From positions 1 through 41,222 of the forward strand of contig SVSW01000009.1 in NCBI GenBank assembly GCA_015064095.1: a stretch of DNA of 41,222 bases. Direction: 5' to 3'. The number at the start of each line of letters is the position of its first letter. Position 1 is the stretch's first letter. Both the position numbers and the translations under genes were made by a program. The notes under the pieces are model-generated. The model did not search any database. It saw only the letters and a program-made list of their open reading frames with translations, and was not told the origin of the DNA. Shown piece after piece: positions 14,597 through 23,199 of this stretch. Source of the stretch: Oscillospiraceae bacterium (GTDB taxonomy: Bacteria; Bacillota; Clostridia; Oscillospirales; CAG-272).

Positions 14597-16837
14597 TTAT
14601 ATTTTAAGCTGTTGTTTATCAATATCCTTTTCGGAAAGCAGAGTGCCTGCCGCAGGGATCTTTATTTTTTTATATCCTTTTGTGTCTTCAAAGCGTTCTG
14701 CAAAATCGGAGTATGCCGCGCGAAGCTTTTGACCTTTTTTAAGTGTCATGACCTGAACGCCTGCGGCACTTCTCGTGGTTTTAACGGGGAGCAGAGAAGT
14801 TTTTATGATGATCGCGCGTTCGGCGTCCGATATGAGCATAATATCAAACGGATCGTTTGTCTTTTCAAGGAAAGCGGCAACGATCGGTGATGCATCTGAG
14901 TAAGCACCGACGAGCTTGCGGCGGAAAGCCTTGGTTACATATGATGTAACGGGAATTCGAACGCCCTTGCCGTTTTCAAAGAAGAACACCATATTTTCCT
15001 TCTCCGGATTGCTCTTTGAATCGAAAAGGCGCATGAATATCGGTTTTTCTCCTTGATCCATTCCGAGCTTTGCGGGAATAAATTCACCCATTGACGAAGC
15101 CTTAACGACATCGAAATCGCTCACCTTGACGCGATAAAGCTGGCATTTATCCGTGAAGAATATAAGCTCGCCGAGGTTATCCGTGTCGGCGGTGTAGGTG
15201 ATCTCGTCGCCCTCTTTGAGCTTTTGCTCGTCATTTCCTCGCAAGGACTGAAGCGTGATCTTTTTGAAATAACCCTCGCGTGTCATATAAAGGCGAACAT
15301 TGAAATTCTCAATATGTTCTTCCTCTTTATATTCCGATATCTCGTGCGAGTGGATAATATAAGATTTCCTCGGCTTTGCGTGCTTTGATTTGACTTCTGC
15401 GAGCTGCTTTGCGATATAGGCACGAAGCTTAAGCTCGTCATCAAGAATTTCTTTGATGCCTGCGATCTCTTTTTCAAGCTCCTCGATCTCCGAGATCCTG
15501 TTTAAAATGTATTCGCGGTTGAGGTTACGCAGCTTAATGTCTGCAATATATTCGGCTTGAACCTTGTCAATACCGAATCCAGCCATGAGGTTCGGTACAA
15601 CGTCTGCGTCCTTTTCGGTGTTGCGGACGATGTGGATCGCCTTATCAATGTCAAGGAGTATCTTTGCAAGACCTATAAGCAAATGGAGCTTTTCTTCCTT
15701 TTTCCTAAGGTCGTACGTCAGCTCGCGGCGCACGCATATCATACGGAACTTGATCCACTCGGAAAGTATTTCCGGCACGCCCATCTGGCGAGGAGTGGAA
15801 TCTATAAGGATATTGAAATTACACTTAAAGCTGTCCTCAAGCGGTGTAAGCTTAAAGAGCTTTTGCATGAGCTTATCCGGATCAACGCCACGGCGAAGGT
15901 CGATCGTCAGCTTAAAGCCGCTGAGATCGATCTCATCGCGAAAATCGGTGATCTCCTTGAGCTTTCCGAGCTTAAAAAGCTCGGTGATCTTATCAAGGAT
16001 CGATTCGATCGAGGTCGAATAGGGAATTTGAATAATGTCTATGCAGTTTGCGTGCTTGTCGTATGTGTATCGCGCGCGAATTCGGATAGATCCCGATCCG
16101 GTCGTGAAAACACTTTTCATTTGCTCCGCATCGTAAATAATATCACCGCCACCGGGGAAATCGGGGGCTTTGATAATATCCATAAGCTTATCCGCCGATA
16201 TCTTCGGATTTTTGAGCATTGCGATCGTTCCGTCGCATATCTCACCGAGATTATAAGAGCAGATATTAGATGCCATACCGACTGCGATGCCGGTGTTCGG
16301 CGTAACGAGGACATTCGGGAAGGTGGTTGGAAGAAGAACCGGCTCTTTCATCGTGCCATCGTAGTTGTCTATCATATCAACGGCATCTTTATCTATACCG
16401 CGGAACATCTCGGCACAAAAAGCGTCAAGCTTGACCTCGGTGTAGCGCGATGCGGCATATTTCATATCAGAGGAGTACTGTTTGCCAAAGCTGCCCTTTG
16501 AGTCTACAAGAGGGTGCAGTAAAGCCTCGTTTCCTCGAGTGAGACGCACTAAAGTTTCGTATATTGCCTGATCTCCGTGAGGATTGAGCTTCATCGTTTG
16601 ACCGACAACGTTTGCGCTCTTCGTTCTGTTGCCGGTGAGCAGGCCCATTTTATACATTGTATAAAGGAGCTTACGGTGCGCAGGTTTTAGGCCGTCGATC
16701 TCGGGAATTGCGCGAGAGATGATAACACTCATAACGTACGGCATGTAGTTCTTCTCAATAGTCTCCGTTATCGGCTGGGGCTGAACAGGCGCGTATACTA
16801 TTTTTGCAGGTTCTTGAATCTTTGATTTCTTCGCCAT
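14597..16837 (-). CDS. parC: Type IIA topoisomerase subunit A (ParC/GyrA family)
   Basis: DNA-cleaving subunit of a type II topoisomerase, most likely topoisomerase IV, which separates daughter chromosomes. 746 aa, shorter than GyrA. The 5Y-CAP DNA-gate domain opens with YVMSVIISRAIPEIDGLKPAHRK; the catalytic pair Arg131-Tyr132 is in AASRYTEVKL; PNVLVTPNTGIAVGMAS follows. The C-terminal beta-pinwheel (from about residue 500) lacks a recognisable GyrA box. At the position of E. coli GyrA Ser83 this protein has Gln90 (HGDQAIYE), with Glu94 at the Asp87 position. ATG follows GAGGAG and sits 1 nt after the tsaC stop. The ParE partner is not in the window. Confidence 0.9.
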   Translation of the reverse strand: MAKKSKIQEPAKIVYAPVQPQPITETIEKNYMPYVMSVIISRAIPEIDGLKPAHRKLLYTMYKMGLLTGNRTKSANVVGQTMKLNPHGDQAIYETLVRLTRGNEALLHPLVDSKGSFGKQYSSDMKYAASRYTEVKLDAFCAEMFRGIDKDAVDMIDNYDGTMKEPVLLPTTFPNVLVTPNTGIAVGMASNICSYNLGEICDGTIAMLKNPKISADKLMDIIKAPDFPGGGDIIYDAEQMKSVFTTGSGSIRIRARYTYDKHANCIDIIQIPYSTSIESILDKITELFKLGKLKEITDFRDEIDLSGFKLTIDLRRGVDPDKLMQKLFKLTPLEDSFKCNFNILIDSTPRQMGVPEILSEWIKFRMICVRRELTYDLRKKEEKLHLLIGLAKILLDIDKAIHIVRNTEKDADVVPNLMAGFGIDKVQAEYIADIKLRNLNREYILNRISEIEELEKEIAGIKEILDDELKLRAYIAKQLAEVKSKHAKPRKSYIIHSHEISEYKEEEHIENFNVRLYMTREGYFKKITLQSLRGNDEQKLKEGDEITYTADTDNLGELIFFTDKCQLYRVKVSDFDVVKASSMGEFIPAKLGMDQGEKPIFMRLFDSKSNPEKENMVFFFENGKGVRIPVTSYVTKAFRRKLVGAYSDASPIVAAFLEKTNDPFDIMLISDAERAIIIKTSLLPVKTTRSAAGVQVMTLKKGQKLRAAYSDFAERFEDTKGYKKIKIPAAGTLLSEKDIDKQQLKI

Positions 16838-16838
16838 A

Positions 16839-17870
16839 TTACTCCTCGCTTACGTTTTTTATTGTATGCGCCGCCGCGCGTAGCATACGGTTATAAAGTG
16901 CAAGACCCAGCCCGTCGGTTGGCGGCAGATGTGCATAAATTATTTCTGCATTAAGGCGGTCAGCCTCGCGCAGAGATGAGAAAAGAGCCTTTGCCTGCTT
17001 TGCGAGGTCGTTCCTTTTTCCGACGGGCAAAAGCCTTTTGCCGGAAAGCGAGGATATCTCCTCGTCATAGCAGAGCAGTATTGAATTCTGCGGTGCATTT
17101 TGCATAAATTGCAAAACGGCATTTTCCTCGCCGTCCAGAAGAACAAGAGGCGCATCGGGTGCATAATGCCTGTATTTCATTCCGGGAGAGAGGGGTAGCT
17201 CGTTTTCCGCGAGCTTGCCGATAACAGCCGGTGCAATATCGACCTTTGGTAAAACACATAAAAGTGCATCGACCGTGACAGCGCCGGGGCGGAGCAGAAT
17301 TCCGCGATCTTCTTCGAGCTTAACGATGGTCGATTCAAGCCCGATCTCGCACTCGCCGCCGTCGATTATCATATCCACGCGGCCGTTCATATCCGCGATA
17401 ACGTCATCGGCGTTTGTGGGTGACGGACGGCCTGAGAGATTTGCCGATGGCGCGGCTATCGGCAGATTTGCAGCCGTGATCAGCGAACGTGCTATGGGGT
17501 GAGACGGGCAGCGCACGGCAATCGTGTCAAGCCCACCTGCGGTTTCGGGCGGTATCGAGCTTTTTCGCGGCAAAATGACCGTGAGAGGTCCCGGCATGAA
17601 CTTTTTTGCAAGATCATAGTAATATTTGTTCGTCTCGGCGTAAAGCTCTGCGTCCTCTGCGCGAGCAACATGAATTATAAGAGGATTGTCCGAGGGACGT
17701 CCTTTTGCCGCATATATAGCTTGCGCAGCGGCTTTATTTCGTGCGTCAGCACCGAGACCGTATACCGTTTCCGTTGGGAAAACCACGAGTCCGCCGCGGC
17801 GCAATATCTCAGCCGCATTTTCTATTCTTCTGTCATTTGGATCGTTGATTTTAAGTATCTCAGTGGTCAT
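16839..17870 (-). CDS. tsaC: L-threonylcarbamoyladenylate synthase (Sua5 type)
   Basis: Makes threonylcarbamoyl-AMP from threonine, bicarbonate and ATP, the first step of the t6A37 modification of ANN-decoding tRNAs. Two domains: YrdC-like catalytic part (residues 1 to about 205) with VVFPTETVYGLGADA, the KGRPSDNPLIIHV segment and SANLSGRPSPT; then the linker LSPGMKYRHYAPDAPL and a C-terminal Sua5 domain (to 343). This is the long Sua5 form rather than short TsaC. The ATG lies 11 nt inside the end of prfA, so translation is coupled. In many Firmicutes prmC separates prfA from this gene; it is absent here. Confidence 0.94.
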   Translation of the reverse strand: MTTEILKINDPNDRRIENAAEILRRGGLVVFPTETVYGLGADARNKAAAQAIYAAKGRPSDNPLIIHVARAEDAELYAETNKYYYDLAKKFMPGPLTVILPRKSSIPPETAGGLDTIAVRCPSHPIARSLITAANLPIAAPSANLSGRPSPTNADDVIADMNGRVDMIIDGGECEIGLESTIVKLEEDRGILLRPGAVTVDALLCVLPKVDIAPAVIGKLAENELPLSPGMKYRHYAPDAPLVLLDGEENAVLQFMQNAPQNSILLCYDEEISSLSGKRLLPVGKRNDLAKQAKALFSSLREADRLNAEIIYAHLPPTDGLGLALYNRMLRAAAHTIKNVSEE

Positions 17871-18930
17871 TTTTTAGTTTTTCTGCGGTATCGGCGGAGA
17901 TAAGGGTATCTATCATATCGTCGATCTCGCCGTTGAGAAATGCCTCCATATTAAATACGGAAAGTCCTATTCTGTGGTCGGTTATTCGACCTTGCGGATA
18001 GTTATACGTGCGTATGCGCTCGCTTCGGTCACCCGTGCCTATCTGACTTTTTCTTTCCGATGCGATCCTTCCCGCTTGCTCTGTCTGCTTTATGTCATAT
18101 AGCTTTGCTTTGAGCATTTGCAGAGCCTTTTCGCGGTTTTGAAGCTGTGAGCGCTCCTGCTGACATTCAACCACGATTCCCGATGGCTTATGCGTCAGAC
18201 GAACGGCAGATTCGGTCTTGTTTATATGCTGACCGCCAGCGCCGCTTGATTTGCAGGATTCCATAATGATATCTGCAGGGTTTATTTCGATCTCAACGTC
18301 CTCAGCCTCCGGCAGCACCGCGACAGTGACAGTTGAGGTGTGAATACGTCCTTGCGACTCTGTTTCGGGAACTCGCTGAACTCTATGAACTCCGGATTCG
18401 AACTTAAAGCGCGAGTATGCGCCTTCACCTTCGATCATAAACGTGATCTCTCGAAATCCACCGAGCTCGGTTTCGTTCATATTCATGGGGGAAACGCGAA
18501 ATCGCTTTGACGCAGCGTACATTGAGTACATTCGGTAAAGCACGGCTGCAAAGAGAGCTGCCTCCTCACCGCCAGCTCCGGCACGGATCTCAACAATAAC
18601 GTTTTTATCGTCGTTTTCATCCTTTGGCAAGAGGAGAACTACAAGCTCGCCTGTCAAGACTTCAAGCTTGTCCCGAGAAGAATAATATTCTTCCTGGGCA
18701 AGCTCATGTATGTCGCTATCCGATGAATCAAGCAGTTCCTTTGCTTGGTGCATCTGATCTTCGACCGATAAAAATTCCTTATATTTTTCGATTATCGGGG
18801 TGAGGTTTTTATATTCTCTCATCGCGGCGGCATATGCCTTTTGATCAGAGATCAAGCTCGGATCACCGAGCTGCGCCTCGATGGCTTTATATCTTTCCTC
18901 GACCCCGACAAGCTTATCTGTAACAGACAT
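17860..18930 (-). CDS. prfA: Peptide chain release factor 1
   Basis: Recognises UAA and UAG stop codons and triggers peptide release. 356 aa, usual size. The tripeptide anticodon PxT is PET at residues 188-190 (VQRVPETESQGRIHTS), which separates RF1 from RF2, and the peptidyl-transferase motif GGQ is at 232-234 in SGAGGQHINKTES. AGAGGEEAALFA (117-128) and the C-terminal SGDRSERIRTYNYPQGR-like segment are typical. Start overlaps the preceding stop (TAATG). The prmC methyltransferase that modifies the GGQ glutamine is not adjacent. Confidence 0.97.
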   Translation of the reverse strand: MSVTDKLVGVEERYKAIEAQLGDPSLISDQKAYAAAMREYKNLTPIIEKYKEFLSVEDQMHQAKELLDSSDSDIHELAQEEYYSSRDKLEVLTGELVVLLLPKDENDDKNVIVEIRAGAGGEEAALFAAVLYRMYSMYAASKRFRVSPMNMNETELGGFREITFMIEGEGAYSRFKFESGVHRVQRVPETESQGRIHTSTVTVAVLPEAEDVEIEINPADIIMESCKSSGAGGQHINKTESAVRLTHKPSGIVVECQQERSQLQNREKALQMLKAKLYDIKQTEQAGRIASERKSQIGTGDRSERIRTYNYPQGRITDHRIGLSVFNMEAFLNGEIDDMIDTLISADTAEKLKNDH

Positions 18931-20285
18931 TAATAGTTGCAGAACGCAGAGAATGCGCGGTATGCCTCAAAGAGATCAGCCTTTGATATGACCTCAATCG
19001 GTGCGTGCATTGAAAGAACGGGAACTCCGAGGTCAACCGTGTCGATATTGAGATTTGCGATGAATTTTGCAACTGTTCCGCCGCCGCCTGCGTCAACCTT
19101 ACCGAGTTCCGCACTTTGCCAAACAACACCGTATTTTGCCATAACTCCGCGGAGCCAGCCGAGATATTCGGCGGAAGCATCGCTTGTTCCGCTCTTGCCG
19201 CGGGCACCTGTGTACTTTGTGAGCACTGCTCCGCAGTTTATTATAGCTGAATTGCGCTTTTCGAAAACGTCTGCAAAGTTCGGGTCGTATGCCGAGGAAA
19301 CGTCTGCCGAGAGGCATTTGGAGTTCGCACGAACTGCTGCATAATTGCCACCGCGAGCGACCGAGATAGCTTCGATCAGATCTTCCATTATCATGCTCTT
19401 CATGCCTGTGACACCGTCGCTTCCGGTTTCCTCTTTGTCAACGAGTATGCACATAAGAGTGTGGCGCAGGTCTTCACATCCTATAAGTGCGGTGAGAGCA
19501 GGGTAAGAGCAGCAGCGGTCATCGTGTCCGTAACCTGCGATAAGCGAACGGTCGAAGCCTGCATCGCGTGCAACTCCGGCAGGAACTCCGCACAGCTCGG
19601 CGGAAAGGAAATCTTCTTCGGTAATGCCGTACTTATCGTAGAGTATTGAGAGAATGTTTTCTTTGATCTTTCCGTCAACAGGACGGGAACCGACTATGAT
19701 ATTGAGCTTTTCGCCGGGTATGGCTTCGCCGAGCGGCTTGCGGCTCTGTTCCGCACCAAGGTGGGGCAGGATATCACTGATGTAGAGAACCGGATCGCTC
19801 TCGTCCTCACCGACAACTATTTCAACCGTCGTTCCGTCTGCCTTTACGACTACACCGTGAAGCGCGATCGGAATTGTGAGCCACTGATATTTTTTAACTC
19901 CGCCGTAATAGTGGGTTTTGAGGTATGCAAATCCGCCCTCCTCATAAAGCGGAACGCATTTAAGGTCAAGCCTTGGAGAGTCGATATGAGCTGCGGATAT
20001 GCGAATACCCTCGTTTATATCCTCTGTTCCTATTCTGAAAAGGTAAATGCTCTTGCCGCGGTTATTATAATAAAATTTGTCGCCCGGGTTCATCGGCATA
20101 CCGAATTTATAAGGCACGTAGCCTGCTTTTTCTGCCATCTTGACCGATTCGGTAACGCATTCGCGCTCGGTCTTGGCCTTCGAGATAAACTCCGAATATC
20201 CGGCGGCATAATCGCACATTTCGTCCACCTTTTCGGGAGCTGCCTCGTAAAATGTCTTTTTAACGTATTCAAGATTGTTTTCCAT
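18930..20285 (-). CDS. M18 family aminopeptidase (aspartyl aminopeptidase-like)
   Basis: Cytosolic di-zinc aminopeptidase that trims N-terminal residues, often acidic, from peptides. 451 aa. Zinc ligands and catalytic residues visible: AAHIDSPR (His100), GHDDR (about 254-256), and DKEETGSDG (the Glu pair near 285-286, one catalytic base and one ligand), with a final ligand His in LSMHAPIE near the C-terminus. Two ATGs 12 nt apart could start it: the second (20285) has GGAG 6 nt upstream, the first has none, so the second is used. It sits between a lytic transglycosylase and prfA in a tight operon. Confidence 0.93.
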   Translation of the reverse strand: MENNLEYVKKTFYEAAPEKVDEMCDYAAGYSEFISKAKTERECVTESVKMAEKAGYVPYKFGMPMNPGDKFYYNNRGKSIYLFRIGTEDINEGIRISAAHIDSPRLDLKCVPLYEEGGFAYLKTHYYGGVKKYQWLTIPIALHGVVVKADGTTVEIVVGEDESDPVLYISDILPHLGAEQSRKPLGEAIPGEKLNIIVGSRPVDGKIKENILSILYDKYGITEEDFLSAELCGVPAGVARDAGFDRSLIAGYGHDDRCCSYPALTALIGCEDLRHTLMCILVDKEETGSDGVTGMKSMIMEDLIEAISVARGGNYAAVRANSKCLSADVSSAYDPNFADVFEKRNSAIINCGAVLTKYTGARGKSGTSDASAEYLGWLRGVMAKYGVVWQSAELGKVDAGGGGTVAKFIANLNIDTVDLGVPVLSMHAPIEVISKADLFEAYRAFSAFCNY

Positions 20286-20300
20286 AATATTCTCCATATC

Positions 20301-20876
20301 TTAATTATAATATAGTCTGTCGTAGGTTTCCTTGGCGGCGCGCACCTTGCTTACGTAAGCTCGCGTTTCCGATGCCGGAATGTATTTGAGAGCTACTCCG
20401 TCGTCGCTGTATTCGGGATCGTCAAGCCACGCGTCAACGTTTCCCGGGCCTGCGTTGTACGCAGCGAGAACCGTATCCCAGTTTCCGTATTTCGTATAGA
20501 GCCAAGAAAGATAAAAAACGCCGTAGCGAATATTGGTTTCGGGATCGTATATCATTTCATCAGATAATTTTTCGGAAAGGAAATTATCCGAAATGTCTTT
20601 GAACGTGCTTGGAAGCAGCTGCATAAGTCCAACCGCACCGGCGCTTGACACTGCGTCCGGATCGAAAGAGCTTTCGGTTTTAATGACAGCGAAGATCAAT
20701 GATTCCGGAATAAATAACTGATGCTGACCGCGCGCCTTTGTTACGAATTCCGCATAATCTCTTGGGTGCTCCCATCGCTCAACAGCCGAAATAGCGGCAT
20801 CGTATAGAAATCCGAAAAGCAGGGAAGCGGCGATTATCAAAACGGCGGCAAGTACTATTGATTTTTTTTTCAGCAT
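20301..20876 (-). CDS. Membrane-anchored lytic transglycosylase (SLT domain)
   Basis: Cleaves peptidoglycan glycan strands to 1,6-anhydro ends. 191 aa: N-terminal signal anchor (about residues 5-25), then a goose-type lysozyme-like SLT domain with catalytic Glu68 in VIKTESSFDP, GAVGLMQLLPST (about 80-91), and AAYNAGPGNVDAW (about 139-151). No LysM or other wall-binding domain. The start overlaps the coaE end by 7 nt and has GGAGGTGA 4-5 nt upstream. Placement behind coaE is common in Clostridia genomes. Confidence 0.93.
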   Translation of the reverse strand: MLKKKSIVLAAVLIIAASLLFGFLYDAAISAVERWEHPRDYAEFVTKARGQHQLFIPESLIFAVIKTESSFDPDAVSSAGAVGLMQLLPSTFKDISDNFLSEKLSDEMIYDPETNIRYGVFYLSWLYTKYGNWDTVLAAYNAGPGNVDAWLDDPEYSDDGVALKYIPASETRAYVSKVRAAKETYDRLYYN

Positions 20877-21475
20877 TTTATCACCTCCGAAAGCACCTTT
20901 TTAGCTGCTGCATCAAGATTTCCAATGTTTTCGTCGTTATATATAACGATATCGCAGTTTTCAAGATAAAACTCGTCGTTCTTTTGCGCGTTTATTCGCG
21001 CCTCAGCTTTTGATCTTTCAATACCGTCGCGCTCGATAATGCGCATGAGCCGTGTTTCGCGGTCTGCGATCAGAGCAACGGTCAGATCGCAATCTCGGTC
21101 AAACCCCGATTCGAAAAGCGTGGGCGCATCAACCACAACTGCGGGTGTGACGGGGTCAAGCTCCGAGATCATGGATTTGATCTTTTCTATAACAGTGCCG
21201 AGTGTGATCTCATTGAGTGCTTCAAGCTCGCCTTCTGCGCCCGAAGCAAAAACGATGGAGGCAAGCACCTCACGGTCAAGAGTTCCGTCAGCCCGTATAA
21301 TGCCGGAGCCGAACCTTTTTTCAAGCTTATCAAGGCAAGGCGACGGGGGAACGAGCAGGGAATGATAGACCTTATCTGCGTCTATCGTTTTAGCTCCGCG
21401 ATCCGATAAAAGCTTGCAAAAAAGGCTTTTTCCGGAGCCGCTGGGACCGGTTAATCCGATTATTTTCAAAGCCAT
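20870..21475 (-). CDS. coaE: Dephospho-CoA kinase
   Basis: Phosphorylates the 3'-hydroxyl of dephospho-CoA with ATP, the last step of coenzyme A synthesis. 201 aa, P-loop GLTGPSGSGKS near the N-terminus and the CoaE motif DAPTLFESG (DAPLLFE in most) near residue 115, then RDGIERSKAEARINAQ in the lid. Start at ATG 21475; a GTG one codon upstream is equally in frame. The G-run GGGGGG directly precedes the start at unusually short spacing. First gene of an eight-gene operon ending with deoC. Confidence 0.94.
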   Translation of the reverse strand: MALKIIGLTGPSGSGKSLFCKLLSDRGAKTIDADKVYHSLLVPPSPCLDKLEKRFGSGIIRADGTLDREVLASIVFASGAEGELEALNEITLGTVIEKIKSMISELDPVTPAVVVDAPTLFESGFDRDCDLTVALIADRETRLMRIIERDGIERSKAEARINAQKNDEFYLENCDIVIYNDENIGNLDAAAKKVLSEVIKC

Positions 21476-21502
21476 CACCCCCCGAAAAACCTATAATAAA
21501 TT

Positions 21503-21531
21503 ATTATATCATAAATTTTGCGATATTGCAA
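21503..21531 (-). promoter_or_regulatory. Promoter of the coaE-deoC operon
   Basis: Minus strand TTGCAA (21531-21526), 17 nt, TATAAT (21508-21503), about 30 nt before coaE. Divergent from the murB promoter. Confidence 0.72.
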
Positions 21532-21565
21532 GGCTAAAATAAAGAAAATAGATGTGTCTTTTCGG

Positions 21566-21594
21566 TTGATTTTTTCTTTAACATATAGTATAAT
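21566..21594 (+). promoter_or_regulatory. Promoter of the HAD-murB, whiA, dnaE operon
   Basis: TTGATT (21566-21571), 17 nt, TATAAT (21589-21594), followed 24 nt later by a GGAG ribosome binding site and the ATG. Confidence 0.82.
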
Positions 21595-21623
21595 AAATAA
21601 TAATATCAATTTTCGGAGATTTT

Positions 21624-23192
21624 ATGCAACGATATGAAATACTGCTCATGGACGCTGACGACACTCTTTTTGATTTTCACCGCGCGGAACATGAGGCAAT
21701 AAAAAATACGTTTGCGGCATTCGGAGTCGAGCCGGCCGATGAGCTGATCGGGGCTTATTCGAGAATAAACAAAGAGTGTTGGGAGCAGCTTGAACGCCGT
21801 GAGCTTGATAAAAAAACGCTCAGATATGTGAGATTTGAGCGCCTTTGCCGTGAGTTTGATTTTGCGGCAGACGCCAAAAAAATGGCTGATTTTTACGTGT
21901 CTGATCTCGCAACTCACGCATTTCTTATAGACGGTGCAAAGGAGCTTTGCCGAGAGCTTTCCGAGCGCTTTGATATTTATATAATCACAAACGGAATAAA
22001 GTCCGTGCAAGAGGGCAGAATGATGCGCTCGGGGCTTGCTCCGTACATAAAAAAGAGCTTCATTTCCGAGAATATCGGATATGAAAAGCCTGCTCGCGAA
22101 TATTTTGAGGCTGCCACGGCTTCGATCCCGAATTTTTCGAGAGAGAAAGCTCTCGTTATCGGTGATTCCTTGACTTCCGATATAAAGGGTGGCAGAGATT
22201 TCGGGCTTGATACCTGCCACTATGATCCTCGGGGCATCAATGCCAAGGGAATGACGTACGCTGTAAGAAATTATGACGAATTAAGAACACTTTTATATCT
22301 GCCGACATACGAAGAAAAGCTCGCGCAATACGGTATAAAATACAGAGAAAATATCGAGCTTTCGGAACATTCGAGCTTTAAGATCGGCGGTCTTGCCGAG
22401 CTTGGAGTTTTTCCCGAAAGCACAGATGATATAAAAAACGCGATTCGATTTGCGCGCGAGTGTAAAATTAAATACACCGTGATAGGAAACGGCAGTAATG
22501 TGATTTTTTCGGATCGGGGTTATCGGGGGGCGGTTATATTCACCTCTGGAGCAAAGAATATTGAAATTAACGAAAATATCGTAAAGGCTGACTGCGGCGC
22601 GTCGTTTACATATCTTGCCGTAGCGGCAGGGAAGGCATCGCTTTCGGGTTTTGAATTCGCATACGGAATACCGGGAACTGTCGGCGGTGCGGTCTATATG
22701 AATGCAGGAGCATACGGCGGAGAGGTCAAGGACATTTTAATCTCTACCGTTTGCTATGATGCCGCACGCGGTGAGATATATGAGATAAAAGCCCACGATT
22801 TCGGTTACAGAACGAGCATTTATGCGAAAAACTCCGATCTGACCGTGCTCAGCGCAACCTTTAAGCTTGAACATGGCGATCCTGCCGAGATAAAGTCCAA
22901 AATGGACGAATTGATGGCAAAGCGGCGCGATAAACAGCCGCTTGAATATCCGAGCGCGGGCAGTACGTTCAAGCGACCCGAAGGGTGTTTTGCAGGCAAG
23001 CTGATCGAGGACGCAGGGCTGAAAGGATATACGGTCGGCGGGGCGCAGGTCTCCGAAAAGCACGCAGGATTTCTCATAAATCGCGGCGGTGCTACGGCGA
23101 AGGATATAACTCTGCTTGTGGATCATATAAAGAAAACCGTTTTTTCGCAGTTCGGCGTTATGCTCGAATGTGAAATAAAATTTATTGATTGA
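21624..23192 (+). CDS. murB: Fusion of a YjjG-like HAD phosphatase with UDP-N-acetylenolpyruvoylglucosamine reductase (MurB)
   Basis: One uninterrupted 522-aa frame joins two enzymes. Residues 1 to about 225 are a HAD hydrolase of the YjjG nucleotidase type: motif I DADDTL (Asp10, Asp12), motif II Thr122 in ITNG, motif III Lys155 in YEKPA, motif IV GDSLTSD (Asp181, Asp186). Residues about 226-522 are MurB, the FAD enzyme that reduces UDP-GlcNAc-enolpyruvate to UDP-MurNAc: GNGSNVIFSD (288-297), GIPGTVGGAVYMNAGAYG (348-365), Arg396 in GYRTSIY, catalytic Ser447 in SAGSTFKRP, Glu515 in LECEI. Both sets of catalytic residues are intact. The linker is only a few residues (near LYLPTYEE), and no ribosome binding site gives MurB a separate start. 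ATG 21624 has GGAG at 6 nt. First gene of an operon with whiA and dnaE. Confidence 0.93.
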   Translation: MQRYEILLMDADDTLFDFHRAEHEAIKNTFAAFGVEPADELIGAYSRINKECWEQLERRELDKKTLRYVRFERLCREFDFAADAKKMADFYVSDLATHAFLIDGAKELCRELSERFDIYIITNGIKSVQEGRMMRSGLAPYIKKSFISENIGYEKPAREYFEAATASIPNFSREKALVIGDSLTSDIKGGRDFGLDTCHYDPRGINAKGMTYAVRNYDELRTLLYLPTYEEKLAQYGIKYRENIELSEHSSFKIGGLAELGVFPESTDDIKNAIRFARECKIKYTVIGNGSNVIFSDRGYRGAVIFTSGAKNIEINENIVKADCGASFTYLAVAAGKASLSGFEFAYGIPGTVGGAVYMNAGAYGGEVKDILISTVCYDAARGEIYEIKAHDFGYRTSIYAKNSDLTVLSATFKLEHGDPAEIKSKMDELMAKRRDKQPLEYPSAGSTFKRPEGCFAGKLIEDAGLKGYTVGGAQVSEKHAGFLINRGGATAKDITLLVDHIKKTVFSQFGVMLECEIKFID

Positions 23193-23199
23193 GGTAAAA

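Noticed and set aside
15557-16501. Long plus-strand open frame (314 aa) antisense to parC
   Set aside because: It lies wholly inside the well-supported parC gene, has no family motif and no ribosome binding site; it is an effect of codon bias in the opposite strand.
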